Notes under the pieces: generated by a model
What the model was told of the DNA's origin: nothing
The model's database searches: none
Seen by the model: the letters and a program-made list of their open reading frames with translations, nothing else
Made by a program: the position numbers and the translations under genes
DNA from: Actinomycetes bacterium
Lineage (GTDB): Bacteria > Actinomycetota > Acidimicrobiia > Acidimicrobiales > CADCSY01
Assembly (NCBI GenBank): GCA_025464025.1
Contig: JAODBP010000277.1
Coordinates: forward strand, 1-17,147
DNA: 17,147 nt
Reading direction: 5' to 3'
In this document: positions 1-6,492 of the stretch, piece after piece
Numbering within the stretch: the stretch's first letter is position 1
Layout of the letters: each line of letters starts with the position of its first letter

Positions 1-40
1 CGACCACCCCGACCTACGGCGCCGGCGGCCCACCCTCGAC

Positions 41-481
41 CTAGGCCGCCACCACGTGGCTCTGGGTCCCGGAGACGGCTCGTCGGGCCGCCGTCTCGGG
101 GACCGAGAACCGGAGGGCGAGGACGTAGGCCGCGCCGACCGTCGCGTGCAGCACCGCGAGGCACAGGCGCGTGGAGGTCGACGCGTCGAGCCCGGGGAGG
201 CCGACGAGGCTGGCGACGACGAGGCCGGCGGCGACGACCTGGAGGGTCCGGGTGAACGGGTGGCCGAGGCGGGTGGCGACGGCGGCGACGAGCAGGCCGC
301 CGGCGAAGGTGGCGATCGACATCCCGACGATGTCGACCAGCCGCACGTGGCCGGCGGTGCCGTGCTCCACGTAGGCGAACGACACGTCGCCGGCCCGGGC
401 CACGCCCCAGACGGCGGCGTTGACCGCGGCGGCGCCCAGCCCGAAGGCGGCCCCGGTGCGCAGGAGGCGGGTGGTGGTCAT
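41..481 (-). CDS. DUF6069 family four-helix membrane protein
   Basis: A 146-residue integral membrane protein of unknown function. Four hydrophobic segments are visible, at about residues 8-28, 47-68, 80-97 and 105-124, separated by short polar loops. The overall pattern (Ala-rich first helix, an aspartate-containing second helix at VRLVDIVGMS, TRLCLAVLHATVGAAYVLAL at the end) matches actinobacterial DUF6069 proteins in both length and layout. The ATG start is supported by a Shine-Dalgarno sequence, GAGAGGAGCC, just upstream on the minus strand. It is the last of four leftward genes, but 85 bases and an inverted repeat separate it from the thioesterase gene, so it may be a separate unit. Nothing suggests a substrate; these proteins are usually annotated only as hypothetical membrane proteins. 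Confidence 0.82.
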   Translation of the reverse strand: MTTTRLLRTGAAFGLGAAAVNAAVWGVARAGDVSFAYVEHGTAGHVRLVDIVGMSIATFAGGLLVAAVATRLGHPFTRTLQVVAAGLVVASLVGLPGLDASTSTRLCLAVLHATVGAAYVLALRFSVPETAARRAVSGTQSHVVAA

Positions 482-527
482 GGTGGCTCCTCTCGATCAG
501 GGGCCCGGCGGGCACCCTCACGAGCAG

Positions 528-553
528 GTCGAAGCTGGACCCCCAAGTTCGAC
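528..553. repeat. 11-base inverted repeat (hairpin or operator) between two leftward genes
   Basis: Arms GTCGAAGCTGG (528-538) and CCAAGTTCGAC (543-553) pair at 9 of 11 positions around a 4-base loop, with six perfect outer pairs. It lies 13 bases after the thioesterase stop and 46 bases before the DUF6069 start. It could be a transcription terminator (though there is no T-run) or a palindromic operator with GTCGAA half-sites. Confidence 0.45.
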
Positions 554-566
554 ACGCGCCCGAGGA

Positions 567-926
567 TCAGCCCGGCGGGGGTGAGAGGACGGCGCGCTTG
601 TGGGTGCCCTGGCTGACGCGGCCACGGGGGCCGGTCACCACCACGTCGAAGGTGAGCTTGCGGCCCTCGATCTCGACGAGCTCGGCGGCGATGCCGATGT
701 GCTCGCCGACCAGCACGCTCGACTCGTGGCTCACGCACACGTGGATGCCCACGGTCACCTCGCCTTCGTCGAGGTGGTCCTTGGTGACCTCGAAGCAGAC
801 CCACTCGATGAGCCCGATCATCGACGGCGTGGCCAGCACCGGGTGGAACGCGTGGTCGGTCGACCACTTCGTCGTGACCTCGTGGTTGGCCGAGCCGGTG
901 AGCCCGGTGAGCAGCGTCGGCTTCAC
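567..926 (-). CDS. FlK-type acyl-CoA thioesterase (hot-dog fold)
   Basis: A 119-residue single-domain hot-dog protein of the fluoroacetyl-CoA thioesterase (FlK) family, expected to hydrolyse a small acyl-CoA in the cytoplasm. The FlK catalytic residues Thr42, Glu50 and His76 are matched in exact spacing by Thr33, Glu41 and His67 (ATPSMIGLIEW and VSHES). The C-terminal GTHKRAVL is also typical of the family. The start is a GTG at 924-926 whose bases overlap the MaoC stop (GTGA, 4 bases), which argues for translational coupling; the same frame stays open further upstream but only as a shadow of the MaoC gene. The real substrate cannot be read from the sequence. Housekeeping acyl-CoA clearance is more likely than fluoroacetate resistance, since no fluorinase-type genes are nearby. 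Confidence 0.85.
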   Translation of the reverse strand: MKPTLLTGLTGSANHEVTTKWSTDHAFHPVLATPSMIGLIEWVCFEVTKDHLDEGEVTVGIHVCVSHESSVLVGEHIGIAAELVEIEGRKLTFDVVVTGPRGRVSQGTHKRAVLSPPPG

Positions 927-1381
927 ACGAGGTAGCGGGAGATCGACTCGATCACGCAGGCCGGCTTGGTGCCGCCCTCGACCTCGATGGTGATCGTGAC
1001 GAACGCCTGGATGCCGCCCTTGATCTCCTCGACCGCGGTCAGCTCGGCGCCGCCGCGGACCTTCGAGCCGACCGGCACCGGCGCGGGGAAGCGGATCTTG
1101 CCCGTGCCGTAGTTGATGCCCATCGAGAACCCCGTGACCTCGACGATCTGGGGCAGGAACAGGTTCGACAGCGACAGGGTCAGGTAGCCGTGGGCGATGG
1201 TGCCGCCGTAGGGCCCGTCCTTCGCCTTCACCGGATCGACGTGGATCCACTGGTGGTCACCCGTCGCCTCGGCGAAGAGGTCGACGCGGTCCTGGGTGAT
1301 CTCCAGCCAGTCGCTGTAGCCGAGGTGGGTGCCGACCGCCGCCTGCACGGCGTCGGCCCCGTCGAGCACGGTGTGAGCCAT
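923..1381 (-). CDS. MaoC-like (R)-specific enoyl-CoA hydratase
   Basis: A 152-residue MaoC/hydratase-2 family protein that would add water to a trans-2-enoyl-CoA. The hydratase motif is clear: FAEATGDHQWIHVDP places Asp42 and His47 five residues apart, as in PhaJ-type enzymes, followed by GPYGGTIAHGYLTLS, the usual substrate-pocket stretch. Length is normal for the single-domain family. It lies 18 bases downstream of the nucleoside phosphorylase gene and overlaps the thioesterase by 4 bases, so hydratase and thioesterase are probably made together and may act on the same acyl-CoA. No Shine-Dalgarno sequence precedes the ATG; instead TACCGT lies 6 bases before it, compatible with a leaderless transcript. 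Confidence 0.9.
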   Translation of the reverse strand: MAHTVLDGADAVQAAVGTHLGYSDWLEITQDRVDLFAEATGDHQWIHVDPVKAKDGPYGGTIAHGYLTLSLSNLFLPQIVEVTGFSMGINYGTGKIRFPAPVPVGSKVRGGAELTAVEEIKGGIQAFVTITIEVEGGTKPACVIESISRYLV

Positions 1382-1387
1382 GGCCGG

Positions 1388-1393
1388 ACGGTA
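1388..1393 (-). promoter_or_regulatory. Candidate -10 box for leaderless MaoC transcript
   Basis: TACCGT on the minus strand, separated from the ATG at 1381 by exactly 6 bases (CCGGCC). A start site about 7 bases downstream of a -10 box would fall on the A of the ATG. No Shine-Dalgarno sequence is present. It sits in the 18-base gap after the phosphorylase gene, so it would be an internal operon promoter. Confidence 0.4.
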
Positions 1394-1399
1394 GCGGGC

Positions 1400-2077
1400 T
1401 CAGCCGGCGAGCAGCTCCAGCGCCCGGGTCAGGTCGGCGGTGAACGAGGCGGCGTCGGCGACGACGTTGTCGCGGTACTCCTCGACGGTCAGCTCGTGGC
1501 CGGCCACGCCGTTGGCCAGGTTGTCGACCTTCACGATCCCGGCGTAGGCGAGCCCGGCCTCGCCGGCCAGGACCAGCTCGGCCGGCATCGTCATCCCGAC
1601 GACGTCGGCGAACGACGCCAGCAGCCGGATCTCGGGCCTGGTCTCGAAGCGGGGACCGCGCACCATGGCGTAGGTGCCACCGTCGACGAGCGGCGACGGC
1701 CAGGCGCCGACCACCCGGGCCCGCCAGTCGGGATCGAAGCCGGCCATCCGGTAGCCGTCGGTCGTGTCGTGGAAGGTCGGGTACGTCGTGAGGGCGAGGA
1801 AGTCGTCGGGCGCCAGCACCGTGCCGGGCCCGAGGTGCGGGTGCAGCCCACCACCGGAGCCCAGCGCCAGCACCCGATCGCACCCGGCGGCGACGAGGGC
1901 TCGCACGTTGGCGTGGTGGTCCACCAAGTGGGCCGGCACCGCGCCGTCGGGGCCGTGGCGGAGCACCACCACGAAGCCGCCGCAGTCGTGCACGGCCACG
2001 CCGCCATGGACGTCGGCCGAGCGCACGGGGAACGGGTTGGCCGGCAGCGACGAGCCGATGACGAGGCCGAGGCGCAC
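1400..2077 (-). CDS. MTAP/PNP-family nucleoside phosphorylase
   Basis: A 225-residue member of the class-I purine nucleoside phosphorylase fold, in the trimeric PNP/MTAP branch, which splits a purine nucleoside with phosphate. Visible motifs are the phosphate-binding LRHG (residues 39-42), HANVRAL (55-61), GSGGGL (73-78), the hallmark GPRFET (141-146) and GMTMPAE (161-167). It is shorter than the usual 260-290 residues. In the base-recognition segment (VKVDNLANG) an Asn (186) appears where MTAP has Asp, which points to a 6-oxopurine such as inosine, guanosine or methylthioinosine rather than methylthioadenosine; this is inference from alignment by eye. It starts at GTG 2077, next to the PPOX operon transcribed the other way, and leads the MaoC/thioesterase genes. 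Confidence 0.82.
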   Translation of the reverse strand: MRLGLVIGSSLPANPFPVRSADVHGGVAVHDCGGFVVVLRHGPDGAVPAHLVDHHANVRALVAAGCDRVLALGSGGGLHPHLGPGTVLAPDDFLALTTYPTFHDTTDGYRMAGFDPDWRARVVGAWPSPLVDGGTYAMVRGPRFETRPEIRLLASFADVVGMTMPAELVLAGEAGLAYAGIVKVDNLANGVAGHELTVEEYRDNVVADAASFTADLTRALELLAG

Positions 2078-2083
2078 CCGCGG

Positions 2084-2089
2084 ACCGTA
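2084..2089 (-). promoter_or_regulatory. Candidate -10 box for leaderless phosphorylase transcript
   Basis: TACGGT on the minus strand, 6 bases (CCGCGG) before the GTG start at 2077. There is no Shine-Dalgarno sequence. The 32-base gap to the divergent PPOX gene leaves little room for anything but two back-to-back promoters. Confidence 0.45.
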
Positions 2090-2097
2090 GTGCTTGC

Positions 2098-2103
2098 TAG
2101 GAA
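2098..2103 (+). promoter_or_regulatory. Candidate -10 box / Shine-Dalgarno before PPOX gene
   Basis: TAGGAA lies 6 bases before the ATG at 2110, in the arrangement of a leaderless -10 box. The overlapping AGGAAG, 5 bases before the ATG, is also a good Shine-Dalgarno sequence, so the site is ambiguous. If it is the ribosome site, the promoter must lie further left, overlapping the divergent one. Confidence 0.35.
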
Positions 2104-2109
2104 GTCCCC

Positions 2110-2556
2110 ATGAGCGTGCGGTTGGGGGCGGACGAGGCGTGGGGCGTGCTCGCCGGCGCCCACACCGGGATCTTCACCACGCTGCGCCGCGACGGCGTGC
2201 CGATCGCCCTGCCCGTCTGGTTCGTGGTGCTCGACCGGACGATCTGCCTCAGCGTGCCGGCTGCCACCAAGAAGCTGGCCCGGGTGCGCCACGACCCCCG
2301 TGCGTCGTTCCTCGTCGAGTCGGGCCTGGCCTGGGTCGACCTCCAGGCCGTCCACCTCACCGGCACCGTGGAGGTGGTCGACGACGTCGACCTCATCATG
2401 CGGATCGACGATGCCCTCGAGGCCAAGTACGGAGCCTTCCGCACGACGCGGGTCGACCTGCCCGAGCGCACCCGGGCCCACTACGCCGACCGGGCCTTCC
2501 TGCGCCTGCACCCCGACGAGAGGATCCTGTCGTGGGACAACCGACGCCTCACCTGA
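2110..2556 (+). CDS. PPOX-class split-barrel flavin/F420-binding protein
   Basis: A 148-residue protein of the pyridoxamine-5'-phosphate-oxidase-like split-barrel family. The opening segment (GIFTTLRRDGVPIALPVWFVVLDRTICLSV), followed by KKLARVRHDPRASFLVESG, is the usual pattern in actinobacterial PPOX enzymes, where the basic stretch contacts the cofactor phosphate. Members reduce substrates with F420H2, bind FMN, or degrade haem; the cofactor here cannot be settled by eye. It heads a tightly overlapping operon: the next gene starts inside it, 25 bases before its end. In that setting it may supply reduced flavin/F420 chemistry for the luciferase-like oxidoreductase two genes downstream (inference). 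Length is normal for the family. Confidence 0.85.
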   Translation: MSVRLGADEAWGVLAGAHTGIFTTLRRDGVPIALPVWFVVLDRTICLSVPAATKKLARVRHDPRASFLVESGLAWVDLQAVHLTGTVEVVDDVDLIMRIDDALEAKYGAFRTTRVDLPERTRAHYADRAFLRLHPDERILSWDNRRLT

Positions 2557-3290
2557 ACGTCACGCACCTCAACGTCATGGACGACACCGGCGTCCGCACG
2601 ATCACCATCGATCGGCCCGAGGTGAAGAACGCGCTCACCACCGCCATGCGGGACGGGCTCTGCAACCTCCTCGCCGACGCCGACGCCGACCCGGACGTGC
2701 GGGTCGTGGTGCTGACCGCCGTCGACCCGGTGTTCAGCGCCGGCGTCGACTTCAAGGAGGCCGGCGCCTCGACGTCGTCGACCAACCCGGGCGAGGCGCT
2801 CCGGGCCATGGCCACGCCCGTCATCTGCGCCGTGAACGGCGCCTGCGTCTCCGGCGCCCTCGAGATCGCCCTCAGCTCGACGTTCGTGGTCGCCTCCGAC
2901 CGGGCCCGCTTCGCCGACACCCACGCCCGCCTCGGCGTGGTCGCCACCTGGGGCCTCACTGCCCTGCTGCCCCGCGCCGTCGGGCTGCGCAAGGCGCGCG
3001 AGATGAGCATCACCGGCAACTTCGTCGCCGCCGACGAGGCCCTGCGCATCGGCCTGGTCAACCACGTCGTCCCTCACGACGAGCTGGCCTCGTTCACCGC
3101 GCTCCTCGCCGCCGACGTCGCCACCACCGGCGCCGTGGCCGAGGTGCTTTCCCTCTACGACCGGGGCGACGGCGCCCCGCTGGCCGAGGCCCTCGCCCTC
3201 GAGGCCGAGCACGCCGCGACCCGCACCTACGACCTGGAGGCCTTCCGCCGGGCCGGCACCGAGACCGCCCGCAGGGGGAGCACCACGTGA
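2532..3290 (+). CDS. Crotonase (enoyl-CoA hydratase/isomerase) family protein, atypical active site
   Basis: A 252-residue crotonase-fold protein acting on an acyl-CoA. The oxyanion-hole segments are intact: FSAGVDFKE (about residues 68-76) and NGACVSGALEIAL (about 102-114). Of the two catalytic glutamates of classical enoyl-CoA hydratase, the first is kept (Glu111). The second, 20 residues on, is His131 in FADTHARLG, so simple hydratase activity is doubtful. This FADTHAR form is common among actinobacterial paralogues. I chose the GTG at 2532 because GAGAGGA lies 7 bases upstream and LNVTHLNV then completes the first beta strand; the alternative ATG at 2577 has no Shine-Dalgarno and would cut that strand. 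The gene overlaps PPOX by 25 bases and the next gene by 4. Confidence 0.88.
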   Translation: MGQPTPHLNVTHLNVMDDTGVRTITIDRPEVKNALTTAMRDGLCNLLADADADPDVRVVVLTAVDPVFSAGVDFKEAGASTSSTNPGEALRAMATPVICAVNGACVSGALEIALSSTFVVASDRARFADTHARLGVVATWGLTALLPRAVGLRKAREMSITGNFVAADEALRIGLVNHVVPHDELASFTALLAADVATTGAVAEVLSLYDRGDGAPLAEALALEAEHAATRTYDLEAFRRAGTETARRGSTT

Positions 3291-4372
3291 AGTTCGGGAT
3301 CTTCTTCGAGATGAGCACGCCCCGGCCGTTCACCGGCGGCATCGAGCGCCAGGTGTACGACAACGCCCTCGAGCAGGCCCGGCTGGCCGACGAACTGGGC
3401 TTCGACACGGTGTGGGCCGTCGAGCACCACTTCCTCGAGGAGTACTCGCACTGCTCGGCGCCCGAGGTCGTGCTGGCTGCGGTGGCCGGGCAGACCACGC
3501 GGATCCGCGTCGGCCACGGCGCCGTGGTGTGCGTGCCGGAGATGAACCACCCGGTGCGCATCGCCGAGCGGGCCGCCGTGCTCGACATCATCTCGGGTGG
3601 CCGGCTCGAGCTGGGCACGGCCCGCTCGTCGACCTGGACCGAGCTGGGCGGCTTCGAGGCCGACCCGGACGAGACCAAGAAGACGTGGGACGAGTACGTA
3701 CGGGTGCTCCCGAAGATGTGGGGGCCCGACCACTTCTCCTGGGACGGCCACTCGTTCTCGATGCCCGAGCGCAACGTCCTGCCCAAGCCGATCCAGGACC
3801 CGCACCCGCCGCTGTGGGTCACGGTCACCAGCCCCGGCACCGAGCTCGACGCCGCCGACCGGGGCCTCGGCTGCCTCGGCGTGGCCGCCGCCGGCTACGC
3901 CGAGCAGGAGCGTCGGACGAAGGAGTACCACCGCCGCATCCAGCACTGCGACCCGGTCAGCTCGGTGGTGAACGACCAGGTGACGACGCTGAACTTCCTC
4001 TACTGCCACGAGGACCCGGCCGTCGCGGCGAAGCGGGGGATGGGCATGGTCGGGCTGTTCGGCTTGGCCAACTCGCACCTGCTCTGGACCCGGGAGGCGT
4101 ACCCGACCCGGGCCTACCAGTCGCTGGGCAACCTCTCCCCCGGCGCCCGCTCGTCCGCCGGATCGCCCGGCGAGCAGTACGGCATCCCCGAGGGCATCGT
4201 GGTGGGCGATCCCGACCTCATCACCGCGGCGATCGAGCGGTGGGAGTCGGTCGGCGTCGACGGGGTGAACTTCCTCCTCAACGCCCTGGAGGTCCTGCCC
4301 CAGGAGCAGGTGCTCGAGAGCATGCGGCTGTTCGCCCGCGAGGTCATGCCCCGCTTCGGGAAGGGGGCCTGA
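3287..4372 (+). CDS. LLM-class (luciferase-like) flavin-dependent oxidoreductase
   Basis: A 361-residue TIM-barrel protein of the bacterial luciferase-like superfamily. The N-terminal KFGIFFEM strand, the DELGFDTVWAVEHHFLEEY segment, RIRVGHGAVVCVPEMNHPVRIAERAAVLD and SGGRLELGTARSS are standard for the LuxA-like FMN-dependent branch. Family members insert oxygen or oxidise aldehydes, ketones and similar compounds using reduced FMN (or F420 in another branch). The GTG start overlaps the crotonase stop by 4 bases (GTGA), and the stop overlaps the next ATG by one base (TGATG), so expression is likely coupled across the operon. No flavin reductase is encoded within this operon unless the PPOX protein plays that role. 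The substrate is unknown. Confidence 0.9.
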   Translation: MKFGIFFEMSTPRPFTGGIERQVYDNALEQARLADELGFDTVWAVEHHFLEEYSHCSAPEVVLAAVAGQTTRIRVGHGAVVCVPEMNHPVRIAERAAVLDIISGGRLELGTARSSTWTELGGFEADPDETKKTWDEYVRVLPKMWGPDHFSWDGHSFSMPERNVLPKPIQDPHPPLWVTVTSPGTELDAADRGLGCLGVAAAGYAEQERRTKEYHRRIQHCDPVSSVVNDQVTTLNFLYCHEDPAVAAKRGMGMVGLFGLANSHLLWTREAYPTRAYQSLGNLSPGARSSAGSPGEQYGIPEGIVVGDPDLITAAIERWESVGVDGVNFLLNALEVLPQEQVLESMRLFAREVMPRFGKGA

Positions 4373-5103
4373 TGCTGACGGGAACCGCCGCCGTCGAGTC
4401 GTTCCGGGCCGGCCACGTCCCGACGTGGGACGTCGAGGCCGTCACCCTCGAGGGCTTCGAGGTCGTGCAGGCCCTGTTCGAGCTGCGCGCCGCCGGTCGC
4501 GAGGCCGTCCTGCCGCCCGCCCTCCACCCGACCAACCCGCCGACCCTCGCCGTCCAGGTGTGGCGGGTCGGGGGGTCGCCGTGGGGCGCCTTCGAGCTGG
4601 CCCAGGTCCGGGTGCAGTGCCGCAGCGGCCTGCGGCCCCGCGGCTTCGTCACCGGGTCGGTGGTCGACAACGAGGATGCCGGCGCTGCACTCGCCGCCGG
4701 CTGGGGCTTCACCCCGACGTCGGGCGAGGTGCGCCTGCGCCGGTTCTACGACGAGACCACCGTCGAGGTCGACGTCGACGGGGCACCCGTCCTGCGGCTC
4801 TCGGGCGCCGACCCGGATCCGCTGGGCGCCCACGACGTGAGCTGGTCGTCCACGCTCAACCTGGCCGAGACGCCCAACGGGCTGCGGCTGGTGCAGCTCG
4901 ACCTCGACGTCGTGCCGGAGCGGGTCGAGCGACTGCACCCGCGGCTCGACGAGTTCGACGCCGAAGCCTGGGGCAACGAGCTGCTCGACCCCTGGTACCC
5001 GGTCTCGGCCTCGGTCGCCGTCGGCACCGCCACCCTCCCGCCCGTCCGCTACGTCTGCCGCCCCGACGTCCTCGCCTTCGAGGGCACCGAGACCGTCGGC
5101 TGA
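4372..5103 (+). CDS. Acetoacetate-decarboxylase-like protein without lysine
   Basis: A 243-residue protein that I assign to the acetoacetate decarboxylase-like fold from its layout: a strand pattern through LAVQVWRVGGSPWGAFELAQVRVQCR, then RPRGFVTGSVVDNEDAGAALAAGWGF where ADC carries its catalytic segment, then a C-terminal beta-rich half. True ADC forms a Schiff base with an active-site lysine. This protein contains no lysine anywhere, so that chemistry is excluded and the function is open (perhaps a ligand-binding, hydratase or aldolase-like relative). It ends a four-gene overlapping operon and begins one base inside the preceding stop. The family call comes from recognition only and should be treated as moderate. 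Confidence 0.65.
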   Translation: MLTGTAAVESFRAGHVPTWDVEAVTLEGFEVVQALFELRAAGREAVLPPALHPTNPPTLAVQVWRVGGSPWGAFELAQVRVQCRSGLRPRGFVTGSVVDNEDAGAALAAGWGFTPTSGEVRLRRFYDETTVEVDVDGAPVLRLSGADPDPLGAHDVSWSSTLNLAETPNGLRLVQLDLDVVPERVERLHPRLDEFDAEAWGNELLDPWYPVSASVAVGTATLPPVRYVCRPDVLAFEGTETVG

Positions 5104-5179
5104 CCCACCCCTCGCGCGATCGCGTGACGATGTCGCCATCGCCGTCTCGACCGGGTCGGCGGTGGGCAGGGGTGGGGCG

Positions 5180-5290
5180 ATGTCAGACGAGCACCTTCCC
5201 CTCCTCTTCGTCCTCCCCGCGGTGGTCCTGGGGGTCGTGCTCTCCGGCGTGACCATGGTCGCCTTCCTCGGCACCATGCACGCCGGCTGA
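5180..5290 (+). CDS. 36-residue single-pass membrane miniprotein
   Basis: A short open frame, MSDEHLPLLFVLPAVVLGVV and on to a final FLGTMHAG, encoding one long hydrophobic helix (about residues 7-31) with an acidic N-terminus and almost no charge elsewhere. It fills most of the gap between the ADC-like gene and the sigma factor, and its stop lies 2 bases from the converging sigma-factor stop. A G-rich stretch (GGGGTGGGG) sits just before the ATG as a weak ribosome site. I do not recognise a family. The compact transmembrane composition favours a real gene over chance, but it could be spurious. Confidence 0.5.
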   Translation: MSDEHLPLLFVLPAVVLGVVLSGVTMVAFLGTMHAG

Positions 5291-5292
5291 CG

Positions 5293-6492
5293 TCAGGACA
5301 GGCGCGCGGCTCGGGCCGTGAGGTAGCGCTGCTCGGGGAGGTTGGTCGTCCGGCCCCGGGCCTCGAGGTACTCCGTCCGAGCCTCGACGAGGTCGCCGGT
5401 GCGCTCGAGCAGGTGGGCCCGGACGGCGTGGTAGCGGTGGTGCGACGTGATCCGCTCGTCGTCGAGCGAGGCCAGCAGGTCGAGCCCGGCGGCCGGGCCG
5501 TGCACCTCGGCCACGGCGACGGCTCGGTTCAGGGTCACGACCGGGCTCGGCGCCAGCCGCTCGAGCAGCCCGTACAGCGCGAGGATCTCCTCCCAGTCGG
5601 TCGCCTCGGCCGACGGCGCCTCGTCGTGCACGGCGGCGATGGCGGCCTGCACCTGGTACGGCCCGAGGGCGGTGCGGGTCAGGGCGTCGGTGACGAGGGC
5701 GACGCCCTCGGCGATCATCGCCCGGTCCCAGCGGGCCCGGTCCTGCTCGTCGAGCGGGACCATCCCGCCGTCGGGCGCGGTGCGGGCGGCCCGGCGGGCA
5801 TCGGTGAGGACCATGAGGGCGAGGAGCCCGGCCACCTCGCCGTCGTCGGGCCGCAGCCGGTGCACCTCACGGGTCAGCCGCACGGCCTCGGCGGTGAGGT
5901 CGGTGCGGAGCAGGTCGGGGCCCGAGGTCGTGGTGTAGCCCTCGTTGAAGATCAGGTAGAGGACCTGGAGCACGACGCGCAGGCGCTCGGGCTGCTCGTC
6001 GGGTGGCAGCTCGAAGGTGGCCCCGGCCGACTTGATCGACGCCTTGGCCCGACTGATGCGCTGGCCCATCGTCGCCTCCGGCACGAGGAAGGCCCGGGCG
6101 ATCTCGCCGGTGGTGAGGCCGCCCACGGCCCGCAGCGTGAGCGCGAGCTGCGAGGGCGGCGACAGCGCCGGGTGGCAGCACAGGAGCAGGAGGGTGAGGG
6201 TGTCGTCCCGGTCGAGCACCTCGGGCCCGACGTCGAGGGCGGTGGCGTCCTCCCGCCGGCGCCGGGCCTCGTCGCTGCGGAGCTGGTCGGTCAGCCGGCG
6301 GGACGCCACCGTGACCAGCCACCCCCGTGGGTTGTCGGGCACGCCCTGGGTCGGCCACTGCTGCGACGCGGCGAGCAGGGCCTCCTGGACGGCGTCCTCG
6401 CAGGCGTCGAAGTGGCCGTAGCGCCGCACGAGGGCGCCGAGGACCTGCGGCGCCAGCGGGCGCAGCAGGTCCTCGACCCGTCCTTCACTCAC
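5293..6492 (-). CDS. ECF42-type RNA polymerase sigma factor with DUF6596 C-terminal extension
   Basis: A 399-residue extracytoplasmic-function sigma factor. The sigma-2 region lies at about residues 10-80 (GHFDACEDAVQEALLAA, NPRGWLVTVASRRLTDQLR). Sigma-4 lies at about 110-155 (LTLRAVGGLTTGEIARAFLVPEATMGQRISRAK). A long helical extension follows at about 170-399, starting LQVLYLIFNEGYTTT, which is the DUF6596/TPR-like tail of ECF42 factors. These lack a classical anti-sigma factor; the tail is thought to control activity. The GTG start overlaps the stop of the YCII gene by 4 bases (GTGA), the characteristic ECF42-DGPF pairing. A matching promoter motif lies upstream of that pair. Its regulon beyond its own operon is unknown. 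Confidence 0.92.
   Translation of the reverse strand: MSEGRVEDLLRPLAPQVLGALVRRYGHFDACEDAVQEALLAASQQWPTQGVPDNPRGWLVTVASRRLTDQLRSDEARRRREDATALDVGPEVLDRDDTLTLLLLCCHPALSPPSQLALTLRAVGGLTTGEIARAFLVPEATMGQRISRAKASIKSAGATFELPPDEQPERLRVVLQVLYLIFNEGYTTTSGPDLLRTDLTAEAVRLTREVHRLRPDDGEVAGLLALMVLTDARRAARTAPDGGMVPLDEQDRARWDRAMIAEGVALVTDALTRTALGPYQVQAAIAAVHDEAPSAEATDWEEILALYGLLERLAPSPVVTLNRAVAVAEVHGPAAGLDLLASLDDERITSHHRYHAVRAHLLERTGDLVEARTEYLEARGRTTNLPEQRYLTARAARLS

Noticed and set aside
1..44. Rightward frame ending in TAG at 42-44 (TTPTYGAGGPPST), a possible gene tail entering from the left
   Set aside because: Only 13 residues are visible with no family signal; a converging gene end is plausible but cannot be supported.
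528..553. LexA/SOS box
   Set aside because: The half-sites are too far apart for the actinobacterial GAAC-N4-GTTC consensus.
56..616. Rightward 186-codon frame opposite the DUF6069 gene
   Set aside because: Composition is typical antisense shadow (Gly/Asp/Glu/Arg) and the minus-strand frame encodes a recognisable membrane protein.
5110..5145. CGCGATCGCG palindrome and CGATG/CATCG mini-hairpin after the ADC-like gene, as a terminator
   Set aside because: Stems are 5 bp or self-complementary words common in this base composition, with no T-run.
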